From positions 20,685 to 84,684 of IMG/VR virus record IMGVR_UViG_3300020548_000009: a stretch of DNA of 64,000 bases; one strand, given 5' to 3'. Every line of letters begins with the position of its first letter. The stretch's first letter is position 1. A program made the translations under genes and the position numbers. The notes below the pieces were generated by a model, which worked only from the letters and a program-made list of their open reading frames with translations, was not told where the DNA came from and did not search any database. Positions 33,081-41,160 of the stretch are shown piece after piece. This DNA comes from a virus.

Positions 33081-34190
33081 TTACTTGATGTCCATAATAT
33101 TCATGAATACGTTTTCCCATTCTTTTGCAATGACGTCCATAGAGAATTGTTCTTTAAGTATTTCTTGAGAAACTTCTGCTTCATCATTTCGCATATTGTG
33201 ATTCAGTAACTCATCAAAATGGTAAAGCCAATCCGACTCTGAATAGGCTACTCTCCCAATACCGCTTTGGGCAAGGACTTCGTATTCCGGCGAATAAGAA
33301 GCAACAAAAGGTATTCCTGCCGCCGCATACTCAAGGCCCTTCAGGTAGGACTTGGCATGATTGAACGGAATATTGTTCAGGGGAACAATGCCGATATCTA
33401 TTTTCTTAAAAAGTTCTGGCAAGTTGAGTATTGGAATCATTCCTTGTGTCGTTGACTTATCACTTGGAGCCCCAATAAGTTCAGATGCTTTTTGCGCGCC
33501 GTCTATGTGGCCCGAATGGTGAAAGGTCAACTTATTTCGCAAGAGATAATCTCCAAAAAAGCCACTTAGTTGCTCCAGGTCATTGCCCCTCCATGGAGTT
33601 GCCCCGACCCATCCAATAACCGGTTTTTTGTAAAAGTGCTTTTTCTTCTTCCATCTACCCAGGTCAATTCCATTTCTAACCATAAATATCGGCTTCGATG
33701 GGTATTTGAGTTTGTATTGCTCATATAGAAATGGAGTTGAACAAATGAGGGCGTGGGCTCTATTAATTACTGAAAAGTAGATATCTCTGTTGTTCTCTTT
33801 ATTTGTTTCTGGATTTGTAGTTTCAAATGCCCTATTTGATTCCGGCAAGCCGTCAAACCAGTCATCGATATCTACAACAATCTTTTGCCCGCTTGACTCT
33901 GCTTTTTCAATTGCGGTCAAGTTGGATATGTGCATGGCAAGTTTGAACACGATTATGTTGAGTCCACTTGCCGTTCCTTCTTGTGAATAAAGTGGCTTTC
34001 GTATACCTATGCCTATTTCTCCGCTAGAAGATGATGCAACAGTTCCGACAACAGCACCATGTCCAAACTTTTGAAGTTCTTTTAGCGGGAGCACACACCT
34101 ATACCAAGTGCATCCATTTGGGATTAGCAGTTCTCCAACTTTGGACCAGTCCTGAGAAGCAAACCCGACAGAAAACTTAGACACATTCAC
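33081..34190 (-). CDS. Glycosyltransferase, GT-B fold (GT4-like), copy 1
   Basis: 369 residues. Same architecture as copy 2: IPNGCTWYRCVLP, KIVVDIDDWFDGL, HALICSTPFLYEQY, GWVGATPWRGNDL, then DIGIVPLNNIPFNHAKS and KGLEYAAAGIPFVAS. The two have diverged considerably, so the duplication is not recent and donors or acceptors may differ. It lies 7 bases after the last of three tandem 2OG oxygenase genes, suggesting that hydroxylation and glycosylation are linked steps (inference). Confidence 0.8.
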   Translation of the reverse strand: MNVSKFSVGFASQDWSKVGELLIPNGCTWYRCVLPLKELQKFGHGAVVGTVASSSSGEIGIGIRKPLYSQEGTASGLNIIVFKLAMHISNLTAIEKAESSGQKIVVDIDDWFDGLPESNRAFETTNPETNKENNRDIYFSVINRAHALICSTPFLYEQYKLKYPSKPIFMVRNGIDLGRWKKKKHFYKKPVIGWVGATPWRGNDLEQLSGFFGDYLLRNKLTFHHSGHIDGAQKASELIGAPSDKSTTQGMIPILNLPELFKKIDIGIVPLNNIPFNHAKSYLKGLEYAAAGIPFVASYSPEYEVLAQSGIGRVAYSESDWLYHFDELLNHNMRNDEAEVSQEILKEQFSMDVIAKEWENVFMNIMDIK

Positions 34191-34197
34191 AATGTAA

Positions 34198-35067
34198 CTA
34201 TTTTGTATCTAAACCAATGACAAAGTAATGTCCACCACCTAAATGGTCCGGCACATTTACTGGCGAAGCAAACACGTTACCGACTGGAATATGTCGATTC
34301 TCAAGGTTGCCATGCGTAAGTTTGGATGCATCTTCCCTGAGATTTTTTACCCACTTGATTGAATCGAGTTCCGATGTTTTTTGACTTGGGGATGGTGTTG
34401 ATTCGTTCCTGCCTTGGGCAAACCAAGACAGATACGCATAACGAACACCTTGGATAACTGGCTTTATGCTGTGGCAGCCAGCATAAGAAGATGGGTACAT
34501 GAGAATGTCTCCCACCTTTGGCTTGAATTCAATACCCCAAGGTGCATAAGAGACCTCTCCTCCAACATAATCATCATTGAGGATGACCGCTGCGGTGACA
34601 GTATTACAGATAGGGAAGGACGAAAGCGGAGTTGCGTTGTCTTCACCGTATGGCAAATCGCAGTCCGAGTGAGGTCCTATTCCTTGACCCTCTTCATATC
34701 TGATGAAATAACCTCTTGTTCTCCATCGAATTGAATTAATCACTACCGGGAATAGCGCAGCATACTGAACCATGCTTTGATAAAGGGCATTTTCCAACGA
34801 AAGAATGAAATCAACATGCTCTTTCGGCATGTCCTGATAAAGATAATTGTTGTACCTTATTGGAGCAGATTGGATGTCTTCATCTGAATATTCGTATAAA
34901 CCGTTGTTTAGTTTTACATCTTTCGATATTGGCGATTCCGTGTACCCTTGAGGCAGTGTATTTTTTTCAATACCACTCATTACCTCTTTAAATAAATCTT
35001 GATTTATCAAAGACAAGTTTCCAAATTGGACAATTCCTGAGCCGTGATGATGGATGTTCATTACCAA
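34198..35067 (-). CDS. 2OG-Fe(II) oxygenase, tandem copy 3
   Basis: 289 residues. Fe ligands HSD at 133-135 (GPHSDCD) and His199 (GCHSIKPV), 2OG Arg209 (GVRYAYLSW), NDDYVGGE at 164-171. The N-terminal 100 residues resemble those of the two genes upstream, so the three form a paralogous array. It overlaps the upstream gene by 7 bases. P4H-like fold; substrate unknown. Confidence 0.85.
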   Translation of the reverse strand: MVMNIHHHGSGIVQFGNLSLINQDLFKEVMSGIEKNTLPQGYTESPISKDVKLNNGLYEYSDEDIQSAPIRYNNYLYQDMPKEHVDFILSLENALYQSMVQYAALFPVVINSIRWRTRGYFIRYEEGQGIGPHSDCDLPYGEDNATPLSSFPICNTVTAAVILNDDYVGGEVSYAPWGIEFKPKVGDILMYPSSYAGCHSIKPVIQGVRYAYLSWFAQGRNESTPSPSQKTSELDSIKWVKNLREDASKLTHGNLENRHIPVGNVFASPVNVPDHLGGGHYFVIGLDTK

Positions 35068-35936
35068 ATCCTTGATACGAGTGTGTGTAGGTGAGAACTG
35101 CCAGATGGGTCTTTTTTGTTGGCAAAAGCCAAAACATCCTCACGGAGTGAAGGCATGTACACATTAGTGGCCGATGAGTTAACCGAAGGGTCCACTACAT
35201 ATTCTCCAACTGCCTGATTTGGCGTTCCGTGCGCATACCAGCCCAAGTACGAGTACCTGTGCCCTCCAGTGACGGTTCTCACTTCGTGTCCTGCAACATA
35301 GTTGGAAGGAAACATCAGCACGTCACCCTTTTGTGGCTTGTATGTTATGTTCAAATAATTAAAGTGATGGTGGCCGCCAGTAAAGTTTTTTCCGTCTAAT
35401 TCTTCTTCTGTATCAACGCAATCGTTGAGATAAATCAAACATGAAACACTGTTTCTTGTGGCCAACTGTTGCTTTGGGTGGTCAAAACCATATGCATAGT
35501 CGGCACTCGTATCGCTATGAATCCCCAAGTAAAGTCCGCCCTTTGTTGGCGAATAAGAAACGAAATGCCCCTTAACTTTCCACCACACAACCTTGTAGGC
35601 CAACGGATATTCCCAAAAATAATGAAGCAGGCATTCATCTCTTGTTGATTCAAGCGCGTTAAGCAAGTTGACAACATCGGCATCATTTGATTGGTGCGCC
35701 ACCGAGCATCTGCGGGGCATGTCGCCTGCTGCGTCTTCGGAATAGATATAGTCGCTTTTGTTTGAAAGAATCTTTTCGCCAGTTTCTGGGTCTATTGCCG
35801 GCTTGTACATTGATGGCGAATCAAGGTCTACCAGTTCCTCGGCAATATCAAATACCGAGTCCCAATCCAGGGAGATTGCGTTCTTGAACAAAACTACGCC
35901 ACCGCCCAAGTTCTCTATCAAGCAATTGCTATTCAT
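35061..35936 (-). CDS. 2OG-Fe(II) oxygenase, tandem copy 2
   Basis: 291 residues. HSD at 140-142 (GIHSDTS), His217 (AGHEVRTV), Arg227 (GHRYSYLGW). The strand before the distal His reads PQKGDVLMFPSNYVAGHE, as in prolyl-hydroxylase-like phage oxygenases. The insert HHHFNYLN before it is specific to this copy. It overlaps both neighbours by 7-8 bases. Confidence 0.85.
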   Translation of the reverse strand: MNSNCLIENLGGGVVLFKNAISLDWDSVFDIAEELVDLDSPSMYKPAIDPETGEKILSNKSDYIYSEDAAGDMPRRCSVAHQSNDADVVNLLNALESTRDECLLHYFWEYPLAYKVVWWKVKGHFVSYSPTKGGLYLGIHSDTSADYAYGFDHPKQQLATRNSVSCLIYLNDCVDTEEELDGKNFTGGHHHFNYLNITYKPQKGDVLMFPSNYVAGHEVRTVTGGHRYSYLGWYAHGTPNQAVGEYVVDPSVNSSATNVYMPSLREDVLAFANKKDPSGSSHLHTLVSRIW

Positions 35937-36840
35937 TTACAATGTTCCTGCTTTGCGGTAAATATTTTTTAGTGCTTGAACTATGAGTTCTTGTTGGAAC
36001 CCCAGTCATCAATGGCTTTAGTTTACTTGATGAATGCTTTTCACTAATGTACGAAACATAATCGTCAACAATAGTTGGCAGCCAAACCTGGCTTTGCTTG
36101 CCAACCGGGACACTTGGTCCTGGCTGTATGCCTCGTTCGATATGGGCTGAGCCATGCGAAAAATAAGAAATGTAAACGTATCTCTCCCCACTCAGGCATG
36201 GCCTCACTTCATGTGTGCCAAGGTAGTTTGATGGGAATATGAGCAAATCGCCAGATTTTGGTTGATGTACAGAATTGGCATATACGAATTCAATTTCTCC
36301 ACCGCTGTATTCATATTTGCCTAGTTCTTTTTGACTCCCAACGGACGAATTTAAATACAGCAACACACTCAATACATGCCTTGTAGCAAGTTGTAAATCC
36401 GGCTCAAAACCAACTTGATAATTCACTTCGTTGTCGTTGTGAGTCCCCATGCTGCTGCCTGCGCCATAAGCGGCCACATGGCCAGTTTCCGTCCACCATA
36501 TATTTGGGAGAACATGCGGGTACATTTCTATGTACATCAAAAGATGTTCATAGATGGTTTTTTCACATTCATTAAAAAATTCAACCAACTCTTTCGGACT
36601 ATCTTCGTTGATGAAGTCCATGATGTGACTTGCGCTCTTTTTTATGTCTTCAATTTCGTATCTGTGGCCGCTTCTGTTTATCGCATAAGGCTCTTGTCCA
36701 TCCTCATGAACAATGGTGTAATCGTCTTTAATTGCCTTCTCTTTGAGCGATGAAAAATATGGAATAACCAGGTCTTGGTCAACTTCTATAGAATTTGGGA
36801 AACAGACAATGCCCATGCCGTAATTTATTGAAGTTTCCAT
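35929..36840 (-). CDS. 2OG-Fe(II) oxygenase, tandem copy 1
   Basis: About 303 residues from ATG 36840; a TTG two codons upstream is less likely. Counting from that TTG, the ligands are HND at 136-138 (GTHNDNE) and His212 (GTHEVRP), with Arg222 (GERYVYISYF). It is closest in layout to the 38.7-kb oxygenase (both HND with GYFxxG-like inserts). It is the first gene of the oxygenase-glycosyltransferase operon. A TATAGT box sits 8 bases before the ATG and no ribosome site is seen, so translation is probably leaderless. Confidence 0.85.
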   Translation of the reverse strand: METSINYGMGIVCFPNSIEVDQDLVIPYFSSLKEKAIKDDYTIVHEDGQEPYAINRSGHRYEIEDIKKSASHIMDFINEDSPKELVEFFNECEKTIYEHLLMYIEMYPHVLPNIWWTETGHVAAYGAGSSMGTHNDNEVNYQVGFEPDLQLATRHVLSVLLYLNSSVGSQKELGKYEYSGGEIEFVYANSVHQPKSGDLLIFPSNYLGTHEVRPCLSGERYVYISYFSHGSAHIERGIQPGPSVPVGKQSQVWLPTIVDDYVSYISEKHSSSKLKPLMTGVPTRTHSSSTKKYLPQSRNIVNE

Positions 36841-36848
36841 ACACAAAT

Positions 36849-36854
36849 ACTATA
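36849..36854 (-). promoter_or_regulatory. Candidate leaderless promoter (-10 box) of the oxygenase-GT operon
   Basis: TATAGT on the minus strand ends 8 bases before ATG 36840, so transcription would begin one to three bases before the start codon. A weak TTGCTT lies 15 bases further up as possible -35. There is no Shine-Dalgarno sequence. Confidence 0.45.
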
Positions 36855-36879
36855 TGGGCACAAACCCACAAGCAAGAAT

Positions 36880-37626
36880 CTAATTCTTTACAAAAACCGT
36901 AACCCCGTAAAATTGCGGAAAATGATACGAGGTTCCCGACAAGCCTTTGAGATTTTCATGGAACTGGTAATACGGGTGCCAAGTGTATGAGGACGAGTAC
37001 ATATTTGATGCATCGTTTGTTGCGGAAATAACAAGCGTCCCGCCCGGAGCCAAAGCGTTGACCAACGAATCGAGATACTCCATATCAAACGCCACATCCC
37101 AGGATTGAACTGCAATCATTTCAAATTGTTCATCGATTCCAGAAATAAGTTCTGACTTGTCGTACACCGAGTACCCAAAGGAGGTGTGCTCGTAAACGTT
37201 TTTTAGATTTTTCTCATACATGAAAAGGCCGACATCGTTCACAAAATTTATATTTGCATTTTTGAAACCGTCAAAAACATTTTCTGGCGCCAAAAGAAAA
37301 CGAGACACCGAACTGCTAAGTCCCCCAACAAACAGTATTGATGTTGGTTGCTTGGTGCGAATTAAAAAATCCTCTATTGCCATTTGGGGAATTATCGCGC
37401 CAACCCAAAATTCATCAGTCATGTCTTTTGAAACTCGCCACTGCATTGACACGGTGGACAAACCCACAGCGTTATGGCTCAAGTCAACACTTGCCTCGGC
37501 CATCGTGTTCCAGCACTTGGTTGACCAGTCTTCCATGTTTGTTTTAAATTCATTGGAGACCAGCGACGTGCCAGACGAAGAAAGTTGTGTACTTACCATT
37601 CCGGCGAAAAGGACTTCTGGTTTCAT
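36880..37626 (-). CDS. Methyltransferase-like protein
   Basis: 248 residues. A Rossmann-like core is suggested by SILFVGGLSSSVSRFL (position of motif I, but without the usual GxGxG), then FEMIAVQSWDVAFDMEYLDSLVNALAPGGTLVISATN, which is a typical motif-IV to motif-V segment of class I methyltransferases. The SAM loop is degenerate, so activity is uncertain. It is coupled by ATGA overlap to the small gene upstream and lies 39 bases before the oxygenase operon. Confidence 0.55.
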   Translation of the reverse strand: MKPEVLFAGMVSTQLSSSGTSLVSNEFKTNMEDWSTKCWNTMAEASVDLSHNAVGLSTVSMQWRVSKDMTDEFWVGAIIPQMAIEDFLIRTKQPTSILFVGGLSSSVSRFLLAPENVFDGFKNANINFVNDVGLFMYEKNLKNVYEHTSFGYSVYDKSELISGIDEQFEMIAVQSWDVAFDMEYLDSLVNALAPGGTLVISATNDASNMYSSSYTWHPYYQFHENLKGLSGTSYHFPQFYGVTVFVKN

Positions 37627-37925
37627 AGTTCTTTCCCGTATTTAGATACTTGCAAATAGAAAAAAGCATTTCTAAGTTTCGGTATAAAGAAACTGTAATT
37701 GCGATAAATAAATGGATACGCTGGGTCTCTTCCAAATCCAGAATCTTTTGTGGAAAAAGTTTCTCTTAGGGCAGTGATAATTTGACCAATTTCGTAACTT
37801 TCAAAGTTGGCAGGGTCGAGACCGGTAACAAAAAGAATTTCAGCGATGTCTTGCCACAAATCCACAATATGCTTATCTGCGTCAAAAAGTTTTTCTGCTG
37901 AATTGGCAGCACACGACCTTGGCAT
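37623..37925 (-). CDS. Small hypothetical protein coupled to the methyltransferase-like gene
   Basis: 100 residues, helical, with SYEIGQIITALRETF and an aromatic-rich C-terminal half (AYPFIYRNYSFFIPKLRNAF). No family recognised. Its stop overlaps the methyltransferase-like start as ATGA, so the two may work together. Confidence 0.5.
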   Translation of the reverse strand: MPRSCAANSAEKLFDADKHIVDLWQDIAEILFVTGLDPANFESYEIGQIITALRETFSTKDSGFGRDPAYPFIYRNYSFFIPKLRNAFFYLQVSKYGKEL

Positions 37926-37929
37926 ATCT

Positions 37930-38118
37930 TTACTGCTCTTTCGCTAAAAATCGGTCAGTGATATCGCAATTCATCATTTGACCGTTTTTAAATTCCCACT
38001 GCCTTGTGTCTGGGTTCCATTGAGCAACATTGTTCTCATAATCCTTATACCTCAGCATGCGCGGCTTTTCTTCCTTTGCCTCATCTAGGTGAAGTGGAAC
38101 AACTGGCTTTGGAATCAT
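37930..38118 (-). CDS. Small hypothetical protein
   Basis: 62 residues: VVPLHLDEAKEEKPRMLRYK, then AQWNPDTRQWEFKNG, a short beta-hairpin-like segment. No family recognised. It sits 2 bases after the gene upstream and 4 bases before the next, inside a run of four short genes. Confidence 0.5.
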   Translation of the reverse strand: MIPKPVVPLHLDEAKEEKPRMLRYKDYENNVAQWNPDTRQWEFKNGQMMNCDITDRFLAKEQ

Positions 38119-38120
38119 GT

Positions 38121-38336
38121 CTAAGAGTCAGAAATCAAAACGTAATTGGCTACTTGACGCTTCAGCGATTCATGAGCAGCATATTCCGAATGCCCCTCTG
38201 GCAAATCGTGGTCGTATGAATCATCAATTGTCGATACGTCGACGCCAAGCGACATGCACAAGACGCCGATTGAGTGCTCAAGAAGTTTTTTTGCTTCTTG
38301 TTTTGCCTTGGCAAGTTGCGCTTCTGAGAGGTTCAT
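38121..38336 (-). CDS. Small hypothetical protein, paralogue of the gene upstream
   Basis: 71 residues: an N-terminal charged helix (SEAQLAKAKQEAKKLLEHS), then IGVLCMSLGVDVSTIDDSY. The GVL....GVDV.T.D pattern recurs in the gene at 38340-38588, suggesting an old tandem duplication. Function unknown. Confidence 0.5.
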   Translation of the reverse strand: MNLSEAQLAKAKQEAKKLLEHSIGVLCMSLGVDVSTIDDSYDHDLPEGHSEYAAHESLKRQVANYVLISDS

Positions 38337-38339
38337 TGA

Positions 38340-38588
38340 TTACCCAAGTTTTTCTAGACGTGATTTGAGGGACGCAATCGTTTCAAGTTTTTTCTTTACG
38401 TCCAGTTTCCATTGCTGAACATCTGTCTGGTTCTCGGCGAAAGACTCAGAAAAAGTGGCTTCGTCAAAGGTGTCAACGTCTACCCCGTAGCGAAGCAGTA
38501 CGCCAAATACTTCTGTTTCCTGCGCTGCAATTGCCTCTTCCACAAGGCGCTTTTGTGTCGCTACGTCAATATTTGTGTTGAGTTTCAT
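38340..38588 (-). CDS. Small hypothetical protein with C-terminal coiled coil
   Basis: 82 residues: TEVFGVLLRYGVDVDTFDEA followed by a charged helix (WKLDVKKKLETIASLKSRLE). Good ribosome site (AAAAGGAGACC). It shares the GVLxxxxGVDVxTxD block with its downstream neighbour. The 80-base gap upstream holds a run of seven T's (minus strand) after the oxygenase gene but no strong stem. Confidence 0.55.
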   Translation of the reverse strand: MKLNTNIDVATQKRLVEEAIAAQETEVFGVLLRYGVDVDTFDEATFSESFAENQTDVQQWKLDVKKKLETIASLKSRLEKLG

Positions 38589-38669
38589 TGGTCTCCTTTT
38601 AGCCGCGTCTTGACCGTTGTTGATTCAATAATAGCACTGCTACTCAAAAAAAGGCAAAGGTGGCGACGC

Positions 38670-39701
38670 CTATAGCGACTGAACCTTGCCTCGTTTATTG
38701 TTGGCATCAAATACGTCTGAGTGCCTGTACGCCTGCTTCAGGCCATCCTCCCCTTCTAGCGACCTATTTTGGAAAAGGGGATTTGGCTTACCGCTTAACT
38801 CCTCCTCGGATTTACCAAACTCCTCAATGCCACAGTACTTTTTATAATCTTCGTATAATGGCTCTAACCAATGCGGCTCGCACCACGCCTTTACCGTATC
38901 AACGTCGAATACTTCCACGAGCACATTGGGGTCACTGCTTCCTTGAGCGTAAAAAGTTAAATATCCGTACCGATTTCCTTCGGTGACAGTGCGAACGCCA
39001 TGAGTCGCAATGAAATTACATGGAAACACAACTATGTCTCCTGCTTTGGCCTGATACTCAACCCCCAAATAAGGAAAGAATAATTCGCCGCCTGAATACT
39101 GGTTCTCGCCAACCGTTCCCTCATCGACGCAATCGTTGAAATAAGCCATGATTGCAATTGTCTGACGTGCACCCAATTGTCCCTTCGGTATGTACTTCTT
39201 ACCTTTTTCGGCTCTAAAATTTGTGTCGTTGTCATTGTGAACTCCCAAGTAGTTGCCCTTGGAGTATCTCAAAGCATGCCCTCTAGTCCTCCACCAAAGA
39301 GTTGGCAAAACCATTGGAAATTCGTGTATGTATTTCAGTACACATTTATAAATTGAATCTTCCAGATATCGAAAGAAATCAATCATATTTTGTTCGGTGT
39401 TCTCGTTGACAACCTGAAGCACTCTCACCGGCACTTCGTTCATCTGCTCTATGGAGAATTTATTGCCGTCTTCGTTTACGGCATATTTATTTCCTTCTAG
39501 GTCGTAGTCAAATTTCCATCTTTGCTCATGCGCATGCTTCCCTTCTTTGTCAATCCATGGAAGTAATTGTTCTTGATTTACCTTGAAGGCATTTGGAAAT
39601 GCGATTACACCGCCACCAAGTTTGACCATGTCCATAGCCATGATTTCCTTGACTGCTTGGTCATCAATTGTTGGATAATAACCAAAGTATCTATCGTCCA
39701 T
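38670..39701 (-). CDS. 2OG-Fe(II) oxygenase
   Basis: 343 residues. HND at 155-157 (GVHNDND), His234 (ATHGVRTV), Arg244 (GNRYGYLTFY), with QYSGGELFFPYLGVEYQ between. The N-terminal domain (about 25-145) resembles that of the 35.9-kb copy, so they are paralogues. The C-terminal 80 residues are extra. The promoter is a perfect TATAAT 7 bases before the ATG, with no ribosome site, so it is probably translated from a leaderless mRNA. Confidence 0.85.
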   Translation of the reverse strand: MDDRYFGYYPTIDDQAVKEIMAMDMVKLGGGVIAFPNAFKVNQEQLLPWIDKEGKHAHEQRWKFDYDLEGNKYAVNEDGNKFSIEQMNEVPVRVLQVVNENTEQNMIDFFRYLEDSIYKCVLKYIHEFPMVLPTLWWRTRGHALRYSKGNYLGVHNDNDTNFRAEKGKKYIPKGQLGARQTIAIMAYFNDCVDEGTVGENQYSGGELFFPYLGVEYQAKAGDIVVFPCNFIATHGVRTVTEGNRYGYLTFYAQGSSDPNVLVEVFDVDTVKAWCEPHWLEPLYEDYKKYCGIEEFGKSEEELSGKPNPLFQNRSLEGEDGLKQAYRHSDVFDANNKRGKVQSL

Positions 39702-39708
39702 AAGGCAA

Positions 39709-39714
39709 ATTATA
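39709..39714 (-). promoter_or_regulatory. Leaderless promoter (-10 TATAAT) of the oxygenase gene
   Basis: A perfect TATAAT on the minus strand with 7 bases to ATG 39701, so the transcript would start at or next to the start codon. The -35 region is weak (TTTCTG at 17 bases). It lies in the 16-base gap after the stop of the DUF6065-like gene, giving this oxygenase its own transcript. Confidence 0.55.
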
Positions 39715-39717
39715 ACA

Positions 39718-40425
39718 TTATTGATTTGGAACAGAAATTACAGGAAGTCCTGTGAATGTTGGCCCAATAGTATTGCCATCAGCGTCAAGACCTGTCTTTA
39801 TGCCTTTTGTCCATGTCCATGGACGTTCATTATTGTTGTCGCTCTTTAGTTGTCCATATTTCATTCTTTGTTCCATAAGTTCTTTGTCATCCCATAAATT
39901 TGATACCGAAACGGTCGCATCCGTCATAACCCTGTTGTCGTATATGTTAAAGAAGCAAATTGGCTCACCGGCCTTGAATGTGACAGGCGCGCCAATGACA
40001 TTAATTTTCCAGTTCATTTGAACCTCGTCTGGCCACCAAAATGTAGGAACAGTTGCTGAAAGTGCCTGTGCGTCACTTCTCAAATAGTTTGGCGAACCAG
40101 AAAACCAAGTACTGTAATTTTTTTCTGTTCTCACGACCCAGCCCATTGCAAAAGAAACCATTCCAATTATTGAGCAGTGGACTTGTGTAAAACCGCTTGA
40201 TGTTTTTTCGCCAGACAATATTTTGGGGACTGAGTTGCCGCCATCCCACTGGACAACAACATCCTCACTCAGCACCAGTTCCCAACCTAAAACATTCGCG
40301 ACAGACATTGGCATGCATTGATAAGCATGCTTTTTGTAGGTCTCATCCATCCAGTCTCGCTTGATTCGCGACTGTCTAATTTCTGGCGGGTTTTGTGTCG
40401 TTTTTACAAACTGAACATTTGTCAC
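39718..40425 (-). CDS. DUF6065-like protein
   Basis: 235 residues. The opening IKRDWMDETYKKHAYQCMPM, then SVANVLGWEL and the inner VSFAMGWVVRT and GAPVTFKAGEPICFFNIYD, are landmarks I associate with DUF6065 proteins from cyanophages and marine bacteria, often found beside 2OG oxygenases and of unknown function. The stop of the upstream oxygenase overlaps this start by 4 bases, so the two are coupled. Confidence 0.65.
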   Translation of the reverse strand: MTNVQFVKTTQNPPEIRQSRIKRDWMDETYKKHAYQCMPMSVANVLGWELVLSEDVVVQWDGGNSVPKILSGEKTSSGFTQVHCSIIGMVSFAMGWVVRTEKNYSTWFSGSPNYLRSDAQALSATVPTFWWPDEVQMNWKINVIGAPVTFKAGEPICFFNIYDNRVMTDATVSVSNLWDDKELMEQRMKYGQLKSDNNNERPWTWTKGIKTGLDADGNTIGPTFTGLPVISVPNQ

Positions 40426-41111
40426 TGTGATGTGCTCACCCCACGTGTTGCCGCAACTGGAGAATAAGACTGAACCTGCTTGTGGTTCTTGTCGTTGTAG
40501 TCAAACATTGTGACGGCAGAATATTTCACTCCGCTCTGAACTGGAAGTGCTGCGTGAGCGAAAATGTATGTCGATGGGAAGAAAACAATGTCTCCTGCTT
40601 CTGGCTTGAACTTCAAGTCAAAATATGGGAAGAACAGTTCTCCACCTTCATAATCATCGTTTAGATACATGATGGACGATATCGTGCATGTGTAAGAAAA
40701 TCCGTGGTCGGTGTGAGTTTGAAAGTGTTGTTTTGGTCCGTACTTGACGTAATTAATTGCTTCCATCCATTCCATTTTTACGTTGTACATTGACTCATAA
40801 TGACGCAAGCACGGCGTGAGTCTTTCGATTGTGTCTGACCAAATGGCCTTTATTTCCAAGAACTCGCCTGGCGCCTGGTTCGCAAGTTGTTCGCTAATTT
40901 TGCAGTCAAAACAGTCCCTGTAGTCGGGCATCTTTTCCTGGTGTCCGACAAGGGCCTCCATCCACATGTACGGGGGTGTTGTGCTCGTCCCTATCGTCTC
41001 CTCCAAGCGCTCTATCAAACGCAGTTCTTTGGGGAGCATATTTCTGTAGACCATAATCGCGAAGCGAGGGTCTCCAAGATATTCGCACGAAACATTTATG
41101 GCTGAGTTCAT
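40422..41111 (-). CDS. 2OG-Fe(II) oxygenase with Lys in place of the 2OG-binding Arg
   Basis: 229 residues. HTD at 133-135 (QTHTDHG), NDDYEGGELFFPYFDL at 151-166, His186 (FAHAALPV). The position that normally holds the 2OG-binding Arg is Lys196 (SGVKYSAVTMF). Lys serves this role in some P4H-like enzymes, so activity is still plausible. Ribosome site AAAGG 8 bases before ATG. Divergent from the GPx-like gene; coupled to the DUF6065-like gene. Confidence 0.85.
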   Translation of the reverse strand: MNSAINVSCEYLGDPRFAIMVYRNMLPKELRLIERLEETIGTSTTPPYMWMEALVGHQEKMPDYRDCFDCKISEQLANQAPGEFLEIKAIWSDTIERLTPCLRHYESMYNVKMEWMEAINYVKYGPKQHFQTHTDHGFSYTCTISSIMYLNDDYEGGELFFPYFDLKFKPEAGDIVFFPSTYIFAHAALPVQSGVKYSAVTMFDYNDKNHKQVQSYSPVAATRGVSTSQ

Positions 41112-41126
41112 TGTATTGGACCTTTC

Positions 41127-41154
41127 TTGACCTGGGATGTCGTGATAGTAGAAT
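41127..41154 (+). promoter_or_regulatory. Leaderless sigma70-type promoter of the GPx-like gene
   Basis: TTGACC (41127-41132), 16-base spacer, TAGAAT (41149-41154). The predicted start of transcription falls on or beside ATG 41161, which has no ribosome site. Both boxes match consensus at 5 of 6 positions. A minus-strand TACTAT overlaps the -10, so the site may fire in both directions. Confidence 0.65.
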
Positions 41155-41160
41155 GTTCTT

